Assembly: GCF_021147775.1 (NCBI RefSeq) | Contig: NZ_JAGTPK010000009.1 | Span: 147,602 to 211,601, forward strand | Source: Pseudomonas californiensis | Lineage (GTDB): Bacteria; Pseudomonadota; Gammaproteobacteria; Pseudomonadales; Pseudomonadaceae | Length of the DNA: 64,000 nucleotides | Direction: 5' to 3' | Shown: positions 1-8,307 of the stretch, one piece after another | Layout: each line of letters begins with the position of its first letter | Position numbering within the stretch: position 1 is the first letter of the stretch | Program-made: the position numbers and the translations under genes | The notes under the pieces: model-generated | Databases searched by the model: none | What the model saw: only the letters and a program-made list of their open reading frames with translations | Told to the model about the DNA's origin: nothing

Positions 1-2
1 CC

Positions 3-524
3 GGGCAGAACGCTTACGGCGTAATGAAGCGAGGTCGCGGCACGGAAGCATCTGCTGACAGTGAAAACGCTGGAGTTGTCGGCTTCAAGATGAGGCCCGG
101 TGAGCGCCGCCATGATTCAGGCAGCGCCGCCCGCTTCTTCTACTGCGCGAAGACCAGCCGGGCCGATCGCCACGAAGGTCTTATCGACCCCGGCCCCCAG
201 TTCAAGATGGGCACCAGGCTGCGCAAGGTCGAGACGACAGAAACGAAGGGCAACAATCACCCCACGGTGAAGCCCACGGACTTGATGGCCTACCTGCTCC
301 GCCTGGTCACACCCCTTGGTTGAAAAACGCTTGACCCGTTCATGGGCTCAGGCAGCACCGGCAAAGCGGCAGTGCTGGAAGGCTTCGATTTCGTCGGGAT
401 TGAGCAGGACGCCGCGTACATGGCGATCGCCAAAGCCCGCATAGCCTACGCGCAGGCCAAGAGCCAGACCAGGCAGCAAGAGCGGCACCTGCAGGAACAG
501 CAGCTCACCCTGTTCAGCGCTTAA
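3..524 (+). pseudogene. Phage-type site-specific DNA methyltransferase, 3' part, broken by in-frame TGA
   Basis: The reading frame enters from the left edge and ends at 524. It shows the C-terminal half of an N4/N6 DNA methyltransferase: NNHPTVKPTDLMAYLLRLVTP, then after the break [13 protein letters not shown] (the AdoMet-binding DPFxGSG motif) and a VGIEQD strand. A TGA codon at 321-323 interrupts the frame exactly between the two motifs, and both halves stay in the same frame (LVTPLG-stop-KTLDPF). A single G-to-T change of a GGA glycine codon would explain it. The family normally has an uninterrupted glycine-rich turn here, so I call it a nonsense pseudogene; readthrough or a sequencing error is the alternative. 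The context is a prophage. Confidence 0.8.
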
Positions 525-568
525 TTACCCCACTTCAGCGACTCACGCCACCCCGGCGAGGCGAAGCC

Positions 569-733
569 ATGCCCGCATTACGACGCACCCCGCCCCGATC
601 CAACCCTACACCCTGGCTCGCCCCTGACGGTCGCTGCGACATCTGCACCCGATACCGGGCCCATGGTAACCACACCGCCTGCTCGAAGCAGCGTCAGGCC
701 AAATATGCGCAGCGCGCGAAGGAATCAGCATGA
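569..733 (+). CDS. Small Cys/His-rich phage protein, 54 aa
   Basis: This short ORF starts with ATG after GAGGCGAAGCC and ends in a TGA that overlaps the next ATG by 4 bp, as in the genes that follow. The product carries GRCDICTRYR-AHGNHTAC, that is CxxC followed by two histidines and a cysteine, which suggests a small zinc-binding knuckle. The C terminus is basic (KQRQAKYAQRAK). I do not recognise a named family. Position in the prophage operon and translational coupling support that it is real. It may be a small nucleic-acid-binding accessory protein; that is inference. Confidence 0.55.
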   Translation: MPALRRTPPRSNPTPWLAPDGRCDICTRYRAHGNHTACSKQRQAKYAQRAKESA

Positions 734-1029
734 ACGAATTCACCACCCACGAAGCTTCGATCATTCGAGGCGGCGTCATGGACGACGATACCAGTCAGGT
801 TGTTGAGGTGGCGGATTTTGAAATCCTCCGCCAGCAACTGGCCGACGTGTCGCATGAGCGGGATGGGTTGCGGGCTGCAGTTACTGAGCTTGAATCCGGC
901 CTGCGCATCATTGCAGTTTGCGCTAAGGGCTCTGGCTTAGGGGCAATGAAACTTGTCGCTAAACAGTCCCTTAACCGAGCTTTTGGAACTGCTTCGCCAT
1001 CTGCAGACGAACAGGGAGCGCGGTCATGA
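730..1029 (+). CDS. Hypothetical phage protein, 99 aa, coiled-coil segment
   Basis: The start overlaps the stop of the upstream small gene and the stop overlaps the next ATG (ATGA at 1026). The middle (about residues 28-58) is a Leu/Glu/Arg-rich helix with heptad character (ILRQQLADVSHERDGLRAAV), typical of the coiled-coil accessory proteins found in the early region of Pseudomonas phages. No enzymatic motif is visible and I do not recognise the family. An internal ATG at 778 is a possible alternative start. Confidence 0.55.
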   Translation: MNEFTTHEASIIRGGVMDDDTSQVVEVADFEILRQQLADVSHERDGLRAAVTELESGLRIIAVCAKGSGLGAMKLVAKQSLNRAFGTASPSADEQGARS

Positions 1030-1223
1030 GGAAAATCATTTGGATTCTTCTCGCAGCCCTGCACATGCGCAAGACCATGGGCTGGTGGAAGCCCAAGGAC
1101 CTGGCGTTCTGCTGGAAAACTGGCTCGGTGATTTTCGGAAACTACGAATACGACGGCAGGCTCGACGAAATTGGTGAGCCCGCCGAAGAGATTGATGAAG
1201 AACTGAGCTGCTGGAGCGAATGA
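1026..1223 (+). CDS. Hypothetical phage protein, 65 aa
   Basis: The gene is coupled to its predecessor by a 4-bp ATGA overlap. The product has a short hydrophobic N terminus (IIWILLAAL), two tryptophan-rich stretches (GWWKPKD) and an acidic C terminus (EPAEEIDEEL). It could be a small membrane-attached phage protein. No family is recognised; support comes from operon structure and codon use. Confidence 0.5.
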   Translation: MRKIIWILLAALHMRKTMGWWKPKDLAFCWKTGSVIFGNYEYDGRLDEIGEPAEEIDEELSCWSE

Positions 1224-1224
1224 C

Positions 1225-1848
1225 ATGACCGACCAAACCAAAACCCCCGGCGTGCCGGTGCTTCCAGTACACCGTCGCCTTCTTGAGCTGCTTTATCGAA
1301 GCTTGAACGGTGGCGGCGATCAGCTTTCCGGCATGGAGCACGGCGCGGCGTTTAGTGAGCTGAAAGCGATTTTAGAAGCCCCCGCCCCTCAACCGCCAGC
1401 GCTCGGCGGGGAGCTGGACGGCCTCATAAGTGTTATGAGGAACGCTGTACGTGACGACGCAAACAACGGCGGCAGGGAGTATTTCGAAAAAGCCCGAAAA
1501 GCTGAAGAAGATCTGCGCGCCCACCTCGCCCCGCTACAGGCCGAGATTGAGCGGTTGAAAGCGCATGCAGGTGAGGTTACGACCTACCGTGACAACGCAG
1601 TCAAAAAGATCGAACGACTTCGCAACGAGCTGACTGGAACCGAAAAAGAGCGCGACCAGCTCAAGGGGCGGAATGCTGAGCTTAAAGAAAACTACAGGCT
1701 CGCCATTGCGGAAATGCAAGCGGTTATCGACACGGGCGCACTTTCCAGCGCTCAGCATGAAGAGCTTGAGGCCGATGTCTGCGCAAGCGTAAAAAGGTTT
1801 TGGGATTTCAGCGCCCTGTCCAAGCCAGCCGAAGGGGAGCAGGTATGA
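1225..1848 (+). CDS. Hypothetical phage protein with long coiled coil, 207 aa
   Basis: The gene starts 1 bp after the preceding stop and ends in an ATGA overlap with the next one. The N-terminal third is globular with a proline-rich linker (APAPQPPA); residues about 90-165 form a continuous heptad-rich coiled coil (EIERLKAHAGEV, KKIERLRNELTGTEKERDQL). The architecture resembles the Ea22-like and tail-region accessory proteins of temperate phages, but that is only a similarity of layout. Function unknown. Confidence 0.6.
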   Translation: MTDQTKTPGVPVLPVHRRLLELLYRSLNGGGDQLSGMEHGAAFSELKAILEAPAPQPPALGGELDGLISVMRNAVRDDANNGGREYFEKARKAEEDLRAHLAPLQAEIERLKAHAGEVTTYRDNAVKKIERLRNELTGTEKERDQLKGRNAELKENYRLAIAEMQAVIDTGALSSAQHEELEADVCASVKRFWDFSALSKPAEGEQV

Positions 1849-1997
1849 GCAGGAAAACGATCCGCATCTGGTGTCAAGATTCGCCGGGAATGAAATCTTG
1901 GGTCGTCCGGGGTTTTTGGGGGAGGTTCTTCAAGCCCAAGGAATTTTCCTGCGTTGGAGAAAAAACCTACCAATCCAAGCCTATGGTGAAACTATGA
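1845..1997 (+). CDS. Hypothetical phage protein, 50 aa
   Basis: I set the start at the ATG inside the ATGA overlap with the upstream stop, not at the earlier in-frame ATG at 1800, which would lie inside the previous gene. The product is small and basic with an aromatic core (WVVRGFWGRFFKPKEF). The stop again overlaps the next start by 4 bp. No family is recognised. Confidence 0.45.
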   Translation: MSRKTIRIWCQDSPGMKSWVVRGFWGRFFKPKEFSCVGEKTYQSKPMVKL

Positions 1998-2731
1998 CGC
2001 CTATATCTGAAATGGGGTTGCCCGAAGTAACGCAAGCTATTCTGAAGGCTGCAGTAAACATACCAGACGGCCTTTATGCGCGAGCGCAATACCTCGCCAA
2101 GGTTGCAAAGCCGGTATTTCATTATTCGGGCAAGTACGCCGAAGTCCTAAAGCCCTTTCTAGCCATGATGGAAAAGGAGTTGCACGCCAACTCAAACAAA
2201 GGCGACCGGCCGGGCTGGCTATCCATGTCGGCCGATACCTGCCTGTTGGAAATCTATTACCACCTCGGGAAACTCCAAAGGTCCGTCAAGGACGGGGATA
2301 GCGACGGCATTTGCGAGTACGCCGCTGACGTGGCCAACCTGTCCATGATGCTGACGGACATCTGCGGTGCACTGGCCCTGTTTGCTGCCGGGCAACCAGC
2401 CGATCAGCAGGGAGAGCCGGTGGGCTACTCGACATATCGGAATGGTCGCTACGGGACTTATCTGCATCCCAGTCGTGAAATGGCCGCCAGCCACGATTCA
2501 ACAGCAATCAACTGCAAACCTGCGTGCTCAGAGATAGTTGCGCTCTACCGCCACGCCCAGCCCGCCACGGCGAAGGTGGATGAGCGGGCAGAGTTTGAGA
2601 AGTGGGTTCTGAGCAATTATCCGAGCCAGCATATGGGCAGATTCGCAACCGGCGAATACCACAGCACCGTCATTGAGGACTGCTGGGTTGCGTGGCAGGC
2701 CCGAGCCAAGCTGAACGGTATCGAGCCATGA
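1994..2731 (+). CDS. Hypothetical phage protein, 245 aa
   Basis: The open frame extends upstream to 1871, but the ATG at 1994 within an ATGA overlap fits the operon pattern and is preferred. The product is mixed alpha-helical. It ends with a block common in phage Ea22-like and DUF551-like proteins: DERAEFEKWVLSNYP, then DCWVAWQARAKL. I use that similarity only as a hint. The stop overlaps the next ATG. Confidence 0.6.
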   Translation: MTPISEMGLPEVTQAILKAAVNIPDGLYARAQYLAKVAKPVFHYSGKYAEVLKPFLAMMEKELHANSNKGDRPGWLSMSADTCLLEIYYHLGKLQRSVKDGDSDGICEYAADVANLSMMLTDICGALALFAAGQPADQQGEPVGYSTYRNGRYGTYLHPSREMAASHDSTAINCKPACSEIVALYRHAQPATAKVDERAEFEKWVLSNYPSQHMGRFATGEYHSTVIEDCWVAWQARAKLNGIEP

Positions 2732-2895
2732 CCGAGCAACAGCTTGACCTGATCCAGCGCCCGGCAACCCTCCCTCACCCGCCGCGACATACCGGCTTCC
2801 TGGAACCAGATCGGCAAGTGCCGGGATACACGCTTGAGCAGATCCTCGAATACGGCAAAGCCTGCGCCATCGAAGCTGTGAAGCAGAGCAAGTAA
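2728..2895 (+). CDS. Hypothetical phage protein, 55 aa
   Basis: This short gene is coupled to its predecessor by ATGA. The product is acidic to neutral and ends in a helix (YTLEQILEYGKACAIEAVKQ). No family is recognised. It is the last member of the tightly coupled chain; a gap of about 60 bp follows. Confidence 0.5.
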   Translation: MTEQQLDLIQRPATLPHPPRHTGFLEPDRQVPGYTLEQILEYGKACAIEAVKQSK

Positions 2896-2953
2896 ACCCC
2901 CTCTCCACTTCAATCAATTCAATGTCAGCCGCATGTGCGGCAAGGACGAAGTC

Positions 2954-3448
2954 ATGCCTGAAGAAAGCATTCACAAGTCCCTTGATTCACTTACAGCAAG
3001 GCAGCTGGCCAAGCTATTGGTTATGCATCATGGAATCGACGCGTTCGGCTACAAGTACGACAGCCTGCGTGACGCGCCAAATGGTTTGGTCACGCTTGAA
3101 GACTTGTCGTCCATGTCTGGCGAGGAGCTGGATCAGCTTTACGATGAAAGCTCGCACGATGATGCGGTTAACGAGGTGCGCTATGGAGCAGTTGACGCCC
3201 CCAGCATTCCATCATGGTGCCACTACAGCTGGGAACGAAACTACGAGGTCGACGTTAAAGCCTTCATTCTTCCAGATGGTCGCGCCCTTGCCTTCTGTCA
3301 GATGAGCGGCGGCGGCAAGCACGCCGAGCCAGACGCCTATCCATGGGTGGAAGAGGCGAAGTTCATCAAGGTCTCAGGAATTGAGGAGCGCGTCGTGAAG
3401 ACCTACACGTTCGAGGATATTCCCGAATCCAGCTCTGACGCCGCCTAA
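2954..3448 (+). CDS. Hypothetical phage protein, 164 aa
   Basis: An in-frame ATG lies at 2933, but AAGGA just upstream of the ATG at 2954 makes 2954 the better start. The N terminus is helical and charged (SLDSLTARQLAKLLVMHHGI). The C-terminal half is beta-rich with conserved-looking aromatics (WCHYSWERNYEVDVKAF). No named domain is recognised. It stands between the small-gene chain and the phosphatase, in the same orientation. Confidence 0.55.
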   Translation: MPEESIHKSLDSLTARQLAKLLVMHHGIDAFGYKYDSLRDAPNGLVTLEDLSSMSGEELDQLYDESSHDDAVNEVRYGAVDAPSIPSWCHYSWERNYEVDVKAFILPDGRALAFCQMSGGGKHAEPDAYPWVEEAKFIKVSGIEERVVKTYTFEDIPESSSDAA

Positions 3449-3496
3449 CCCCCTTCCCTACAGAGCCTGCCGGTGACCGGCGGGCGAGGAATCCGC

Positions 3497-4231
3497 ATGC
3501 TCGAAACAATAGAGGTGGTGCGCGTCAAGCGCTTCGCCGAGAACACGGCTGGCCGGGATTTCGCGGTCGGCGACATACACGGGCACTTCACCCGGCTGCA
3601 GGCCGCTCTGGATGCCGCTGGATTCAACCCTGCAGTTGATCGGTTGTTCAGCGTTGGCGATCTGGTTGACCGGGGTCCGGAGTGCGAAGAGGTCATCAAG
3701 TGGCTGAACAAGCCGTGGTTTCACCCAGTGCGTGGCAATCATGACGATTACGTATGCCGTTTCGATACCTGCGACATCGGCAACTGGATGTACAACGGCG
3801 GCACCTGGTTCATCGGCCTGCCGCTGGACGAGCAGCTGAACTATCAAGTCATGTTCGACGAGCTGCCAATCGCCATTGAGGTTGAGACGGCAGGCGGACT
3901 GGTCGGCATCGTCCACGCTGATTGCCCATTCGCATCATGGGATGAGCTGCGTGCTGAGCTAGAAAGCCCGCTGACCCGAAAGCGATTAAAGCTGGTGCAC
4001 AACACCTGCATGTGGTCGCGCAACCGGATTCAAGATGCTGACGCCTCTGGCGTTTCAGGTATCAAGGCGCTGGTCGTAGGTCATACACCACTTCGCCAGC
4101 CCGCGATCCTCGGAAACGTCTACCACATCGATACGGCAGGCTGGATGGATGGCCACTTCACGCTACTGGATCTGACAACGCTTCAATGCAACCCGCCGAT
4201 CAACCCTTTGATCAGTCACGACTGGGAATAA
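3497..4231 (+). CDS. PPP-type serine/threonine metallophosphatase
   Basis: The start at 3497 is chosen because GAGGA lies six bases upstream; an earlier GTG at 3473 has no such signal. The 244-residue product has all metal-binding motifs of the phosphoprotein phosphatase superfamily: GDIHG (residues 25-29), GDLVDRG (54-60), GNHD (80-83) and a C-terminal VGHTP. The closest functional type is the lambda NinI/PP-lambda phosphatase carried by temperate phages, which removes phosphate from Ser, Thr and Tyr with Mn2+. Role in the phage is not established. It is complete, with no lost catalytic residue. Confidence 0.88.
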   Translation: MLETIEVVRVKRFAENTAGRDFAVGDIHGHFTRLQAALDAAGFNPAVDRLFSVGDLVDRGPECEEVIKWLNKPWFHPVRGNHDDYVCRFDTCDIGNWMYNGGTWFIGLPLDEQLNYQVMFDELPIAIEVETAGGLVGIVHADCPFASWDELRAELESPLTRKRLKLVHNTCMWSRNRIQDADASGVSGIKALVVGHTPLRQPAILGNVYHIDTAGWMDGHFTLLDLTTLQCNPPINPLISHDWE

Positions 4232-4310
4232 CCCCTTCCGCCGCCCAGCGCGGCCCGCATTCATCGAAATATCTAAAATTGGCAGTCCTGAGCGGCTGCA
4301 GGAGCTACTT

Positions 4311-4526
4311 ATGGACGAAATTCATTTTCTGTCGCATGAAGAGGTATGCATCCTAACCGGTGCCAAAACGAAAGCCGGGCAAGTATTAGTGTTAAAGCGG
4401 AACGGAATTCGTCACACCATAAAGCGAAGTGGATGGCCTTGCGTCATCGCATCAGCGCTGACTGGTGAAGCCGTGACCGCTACGAGTACAGGCAAACCTA
4501 AATGGCAGCCACGGCTGGCGGGATAA
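4311..4526 (+). CDS. DUF4224 domain protein (integrase partner, excisionase-like position)
   Basis: The 71-residue product has the DUF4224 pattern: a short helix with FLSHEEVCILTGAKTKAGQV, then LKRNGIRHTIKRSGWP. This family sits next to phage integrases and is thought to act as a small DNA-binding protein. A good AGGAG lies six bases before the ATG. The stop abuts the integrase ATG (TAA then ATG with no gap), so the two are translationally coupled. A role in excision control is inferred from position. Confidence 0.75.
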   Translation: MDEIHFLSHEEVCILTGAKTKAGQVLVLKRNGIRHTIKRSGWPCVIASALTGEAVTATSTGKPKWQPRLAG

Positions 4527-5561
4527 ATGGGAAGGAAGCCGATTAATCCCGACAGCGTCACACGCCTCAGAAAGCGTAAACAGCGCAGCGGGGTCGTCTA
4601 TTACTACTATGACATCGGAGGTTCACCGCGAAAGGAAATCCCACTTGGCTCTGACTATGGCATGGCGATCGTCGAGTACGCCAAGCTGGAGAAGAGCCGA
4701 ACATCATCAGCCCTCGTACAGCAGGTGCTGACCTTCGCGTATGTCGCGGAGAAATACATGGCTGAGGTCGTGCCGACCAAAAGCCCGGCAACGCAGAAAG
4801 ACAACGCCAGGGAGCTAAAGCAACTGCTGAAGTTTTTCGACGATCCGCCAGCACCGCTGGAAGCGATCGAACCTCAACACGTCGTGCAGTACCTGCGCCA
4901 GCGCGGCAAGACTGCCCCTGTCCGAGCAAACAGGGAAAAGGCGCTACTGAGTGCAATCTGGAATTTTGCAAGGAGCGCGGGCTATACGGCGCTGGCCAAC
5001 CCGTGCGCGGGCGTCAAGGGCCACAAAGAAGCCGGGCGAGACCATTACATCGAGGACGAAATGTTTGCCGTGGTTTACGGCCATGCGGAGCAACCTCTGC
5101 GCGATGCCCTGGACCTTTTCTATCTGACCGGGCAGCGGATTGCGGATACCCTGAAAATGGATGAGCGCGATATACGCGACGGCAGGCTCTGGGTTCAGCA
5201 AGGCAAAACGAATGCAAAAAGGAGGATTGAAATTACAGGTGAGCTGAAGGTGGTAATTGACCGCATTATGACCAGAAAGGAAGGGCACAGGATCCGCACC
5301 TCCAGGCTGATCGTTATGGATAACGGGCAGCCTATGACGAGCAGCATGTTGCGGGGGAGATTTGATGCGGCACGCGAGGCGGCCGGTGTCGAGAAGGGAG
5401 AGTTTCAGATGCGAGACCTGCGAGCGAAAGCCGGCACGGATAAGGCTGAATCGAGCGGCGATATCCTTCAAGCCCGCGATCAGCTCGGGCACACCACCGT
5501 AGTGATGACCGAGAACTACATCCGCAAAAGGATCGGGAAAAAGGTCACTCCAACCAGGTGA
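4527..5561 (+). CDS. Phage tyrosine recombinase / integrase
   Basis: The 344-residue product catalyses site-specific integration and excision. An N-terminal arm-binding region (about 1-60) is followed by a SAM-like core-binding domain (70-160) and the catalytic domain. The catalytic residues are visible: Arg204 (TGQRIAD), Lys227 (QQGKTNA), Arg299 in RDLRAKAG, His322 in LGHTT and the nucleophile Tyr331 (ENYIRKR). The first residue of the HxxR box is Arg here, a variant I recall from several Pseudomonas phage integrases. The gene points at the tRNA-Leu fragment about 120 bp downstream, the expected attachment site. Confidence 0.93.
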   Translation: MGRKPINPDSVTRLRKRKQRSGVVYYYYDIGGSPRKEIPLGSDYGMAIVEYAKLEKSRTSSALVQQVLTFAYVAEKYMAEVVPTKSPATQKDNARELKQLLKFFDDPPAPLEAIEPQHVVQYLRQRGKTAPVRANREKALLSAIWNFARSAGYTALANPCAGVKGHKEAGRDHYIEDEMFAVVYGHAEQPLRDALDLFYLTGQRIADTLKMDERDIRDGRLWVQQGKTNAKRRIEITGELKVVIDRIMTRKEGHRIRTSRLIVMDNGQPMTSSMLRGRFDAAREAAGVEKGEFQMRDLRAKAGTDKAESSGDILQARDQLGHTTVVMTENYIRKRIGKKVTPTR

Positions 5562-5678
5562 ATTCTGCACCGCAATTATTTTTACCCCCTTGAATTTAAA
5601 GGGCTGCAAGGCAGGTAGTTAACGTGTCATGCGGTGCATGATTATTGCTAACCATCTGTTTATAAAGGATAAATTTAC

Positions 5679-5735
5679 GGACTTAAAATCCCTCGTCCTT
5701 TGGACGTGCCGGTTCGACCCCGGCTCGGGGCACCA
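5679..5735 (+). other. Attachment site: 3' part of tRNA-Leu(UAA)
   Basis: The sequence begins with GGACTTAAAATCC (anticodon arm with the UAA anticodon) and continues through a variable arm, the T arm with GGTTCGACCCC, and the acceptor 3' strand ending in CACCA. The 5' half (acceptor 5' strand and D arm) is missing; the bases before 5679 are AT-rich phage DNA. This is what remains at one end of an element that recombined in the anticodon arm of a tRNA-Leu gene. The intact tRNA gene should lie at the other end, outside the window. Confidence 0.85.
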
Positions 5736-5747
5736 AATATGTAACAA

Positions 5748-5781
5748 GGGCTTGCGTGCTTTCGGTGCGCAGGCCCTTTTT
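5748..5781 (+). terminator. Intrinsic terminator of the former tRNA-Leu unit
   Basis: A GC-rich hairpin (GGGCTTGCGTGC, loop TTTC, GGTGCGCAGGCCC, with G-U pairs) is followed by five T. It lies just after the CCA end of the tRNA fragment, so it is the host tRNA terminator separated from its gene by the insertion. Confidence 0.8.
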
Positions 5782-6006
5782 ATTGGCAGGAATTATTGGC
5801 AGGAAAACGGCAGCACTCCGCAATGCCTTGGCCACAGATCCCTTCACGCCCCGTTGAGGACTCAATCGCGCCTCCAGACCGTCATGCCTGTGGTCAATCA
5901 CAATTGACTGATGATGCCCTGACGTATGATGTCACCCGGTACGGCTCAACGGGTCAGCCAGCACGCCCCCCCCCATCACGGATAAACCACTGCAGGGATA
6001 CAACAA

Positions 6007-6534
6007 ATGCCAAACGCAAGAACACTGGCCTGTCTTTTCTTCTCGGTTTTGCTGACCGGCTGCGCCGCTACGGTGGAGCGCAGCGGCCCGGGTGATCTCA
6101 GCATCAACGCGTCTTCGAAACAGAACCTGGCAGTCGAATTTGATGGCAGCGCCAAGGTGCTGGCCCACGAAGACTGGCCATTGCTGCAAAAGACCTGGTC
6201 TGAATCGCTCAAGCGTGAAGCCGCATCCGAGGGATACAACCTGCTGGTAGTTGACCGTGCACCCGCGCCTCGCCCAGGCATACTGTTGAAAGTGGATGTT
6301 TCAACCTTCCGCTACATCTCGTCGGGCGCGCGATACGCCGCAGGCGCCATGACCGGCAATGCGTGGGTCAATTCCACAATCATTTTTGTCGACACGCAAA
6401 CCGGCCAGCAGATCGGGTCAAACGTCTACAACACCAAGTCCACCGCGTGGCAGGGCGTATTCTCGGCCATGACCGAGAAGCAACTCGACGCGCTATCGAA
6501 GCGGATCATCGCCGACATCAAGGCAGCCAAATAA
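6007..6534 (+). CDS. DUF4410-type lipoprotein
   Basis: The 175-residue product starts with a lipoprotein signal, LACLFFSVLLTGCAA, with Cys19 as the lipidated residue. The rest fits the DUF4410 pattern: an alpha/beta domain with ILLKVDVSTFRYISSGARYAAG, a second strand VNSTIIFVDTQTGQQIG and a C-terminal helix (EKQLDALSKRIIADIKAA). It is predicted to sit in the outer membrane facing the periplasm. The function of the family is unknown. It stands alone, about 230 bp from the tRNA terminator. Confidence 0.8.
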   Translation: MPNARTLACLFFSVLLTGCAATVERSGPGDLSINASSKQNLAVEFDGSAKVLAHEDWPLLQKTWSESLKREAASEGYNLLVVDRAPAPRPGILLKVDVSTFRYISSGARYAAGAMTGNAWVNSTIIFVDTQTGQQIGSNVYNTKSTAWQGVFSAMTEKQLDALSKRIIADIKAAK

Positions 6535-6711
6535 TCTGATTTCAGGCGTGCACAGACCGATAACGATCTGCGCGCGCACCGTTCCTTTAAAACGCGTTCG
6601 CCAACTGATACGGTAACTGAATACGCCTGCCGATTGGTTCAAAGGCTGTTCCTTCCCGTATCAGACACCCAAGAACTCAGCGCCGATCACAGTCTTGCCT
6701 CCCGCTGCACC

Positions 6712-7479
6712 TCATGCCGGAAACTCAACGTCGAAAGCCTGATAGAACGCAGCCCCTGTATCCGCAACAATCCAGGCCAGAACAATCACATGATGTCCTT
6801 GCTTGTCGCCGGGCAGGTAAACCGAGTGAAAAACCTTGGCGATCATTTCGTCCTTGTGTTGATCAAAGCGTTCATAGGGGTAAAGGTCTGCATAGAAAGG
6901 CTCGGGTTCGAGATGAGCGCGCGTGATACGGGTCGATTCATCCCAACCGTCCTTGGTGATAAACCAGTGGTAACCACGCGTGATATGAGCTGCGGTGTAT
7001 TCCCATACCACTGGAAAAAACGCTCTAGGTGCGACCGGTATGCGATTCCAGCCAGCTGAATAGGAGGACTCGGGATGCTTCGCACGCACCGCTTCATCAA
7101 GCTCCGCGTCGGTGAAATTGATGCAGATCCGGTGATCGTCCTTGCCGCCACTCAGAATCAACCCATCAAGCGGTGGTACGCCACTCACTGCATCACTGGG
7201 AAAACCCGGGAAAGTGCCTCCTGTCTTATCCGGAAAATTCTTTCCACCTTCCATCTCGTTGAGTTCCCAGTCCTCCAGCAGGCCCAGGTCTACCGCTTGC
7301 GAACCTCGGCTGGCGGGCAAGATTACTCGTCCGTGAAATTTCGGTTTTGAACGCGGCCTGGAGGGCGCAGGAGTTTGCATCGACGCAGCCGTCGTTGTTG
7401 CAGTGACTATCTTTGTGGGGTTGAACGTGACGGTTGTCGTCGTAGTGATGACTGGATGTTCATGGGTGATTCGCTTCAT
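6712..7479 (-). CDS. AA10 lytic polysaccharide monooxygenase domain protein without classical signal peptide
   Basis: The start at 7479 is preferred because GAGGATAGGAAA precedes it; an in-frame ATG at 7497 lies upstream. Residues 49-255 match the chitin/cellulose-active AA10 fold: HGRVILPASRG at the start, TAAHITRGYHWFITKDGWD with the second copper histidine, HHVIVLAWIVADTGAAFYQ with the axial aromatic. These copper enzymes cleave polysaccharides oxidatively and need the first histidine (His49 here) as the free mature N terminus. Instead of a Sec signal, this protein has a 48-residue Thr/Pro-rich N-terminal extension. It is therefore exported by another route, processed unusually, or inactive as an LPMO. 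Confidence 0.82.
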   Translation of the reverse strand: MKRITHEHPVITTTTTVTFNPTKIVTATTTAASMQTPAPSRPRSKPKFHGRVILPASRGSQAVDLGLLEDWELNEMEGGKNFPDKTGGTFPGFPSDAVSGVPPLDGLILSGGKDDHRICINFTDAELDEAVRAKHPESSYSAGWNRIPVAPRAFFPVVWEYTAAHITRGYHWFITKDGWDESTRITRAHLEPEPFYADLYPYERFDQHKDEMIAKVFHSVYLPGDKQGHHVIVLAWIVADTGAAFYQAFDVEFPA

Positions 7480-7770
7480 TTTCCTATCCTCAATCATTGA
7501 GATCAGCCCTGCGATGCCTGCCAGGATGATTGAATCAATGATCGTCCGAATGAGGTAGCTGACAGATCTGCGAGGTATCTGGTTTCTGGCTTTAAAAACC
7601 GCTTTTCATGCCACTGGCATACCCGGCCTGAGCGATCACCGGGCACGGCGATAAAGGCCCAATCGGTATCATGTGATCAGAAAAAAGTTTTCGACCCGAC
7701 GAACTGCACGCAACTTTTGGGCGCGGCCGCCGATAGGGATAGCGGTCGATATTTTCATGGAGAGATGCAC

Positions 7771-8115
7771 ATGCCCTTTACGGACCCCTATGTCACCCAG
7801 GCGCTTGACGTATTCATTCGTCGTAACGAACAGCTCCAGCAGGAGCTGGCCAACTTCAACCGCCACCCAGGCGGTCTGTTCGTCAGCGAGCGGCGTGCCG
7901 AACATGCCCGCACAGCGTTTTTGCGCGCAGCACAGGAGCGCGATACCAGCCCTCAGGATTTTGCCCTGCGGCTGCTGGCCCGGACCCCGGACGAACTGGA
8001 GCAATTGCGCGAAGCCCGTCGCCGCAAGAACTCTGATTACTCGTCCGCCAACGATCCGAACTCAATAGCCAGGCTGCGCAGTGCTTTCTTCTCTTCGCCC
8101 GGCAAAACAGCCTGA
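7771..8115 (+). CDS. Hypothetical protein, 114 aa
   Basis: GGAGAG lies about eight bases before the ATG at 7771, so I prefer it to upstream starts at 7717 and 7765. The product is helical and charged: a first helix with FIRRNEQLQQELANFNRH, then HARTAFLRAAQERD and a C-terminal Arg-rich helix (ELEQLREARRRKNS). No named domain is recognised. Codon use matches the chromosome. Confidence 0.5.
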   Translation: MPFTDPYVTQALDVFIRRNEQLQQELANFNRHPGGLFVSERRAEHARTAFLRAAQERDTSPQDFALRLLARTPDELEQLREARRRKNSDYSSANDPNSIARLRSAFFSSPGKTA

Positions 8116-8307
8116 TCCGAATACTCAGCAATCAACAGCTGAGGAGCCGCAGTCCACTGCACCGGCTATGGCTTTACATGGTCAGGCTGATCCTGCCGCC
8201 GAAAGCCAGTGAAGTCGCTGGCGCTGAAAAACGATCAACGTCCGGCATTACCCGCGCGTGCTTTTGACAGGTATCCTGCGCCGGATACATCGAAAGGTAC
8301 GGATTGA

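Noticed and set aside
5679..5735. Functional tRNA-Leu gene
   Set aside because: The acceptor 5' strand and D arm are absent; only the 3' half is present.
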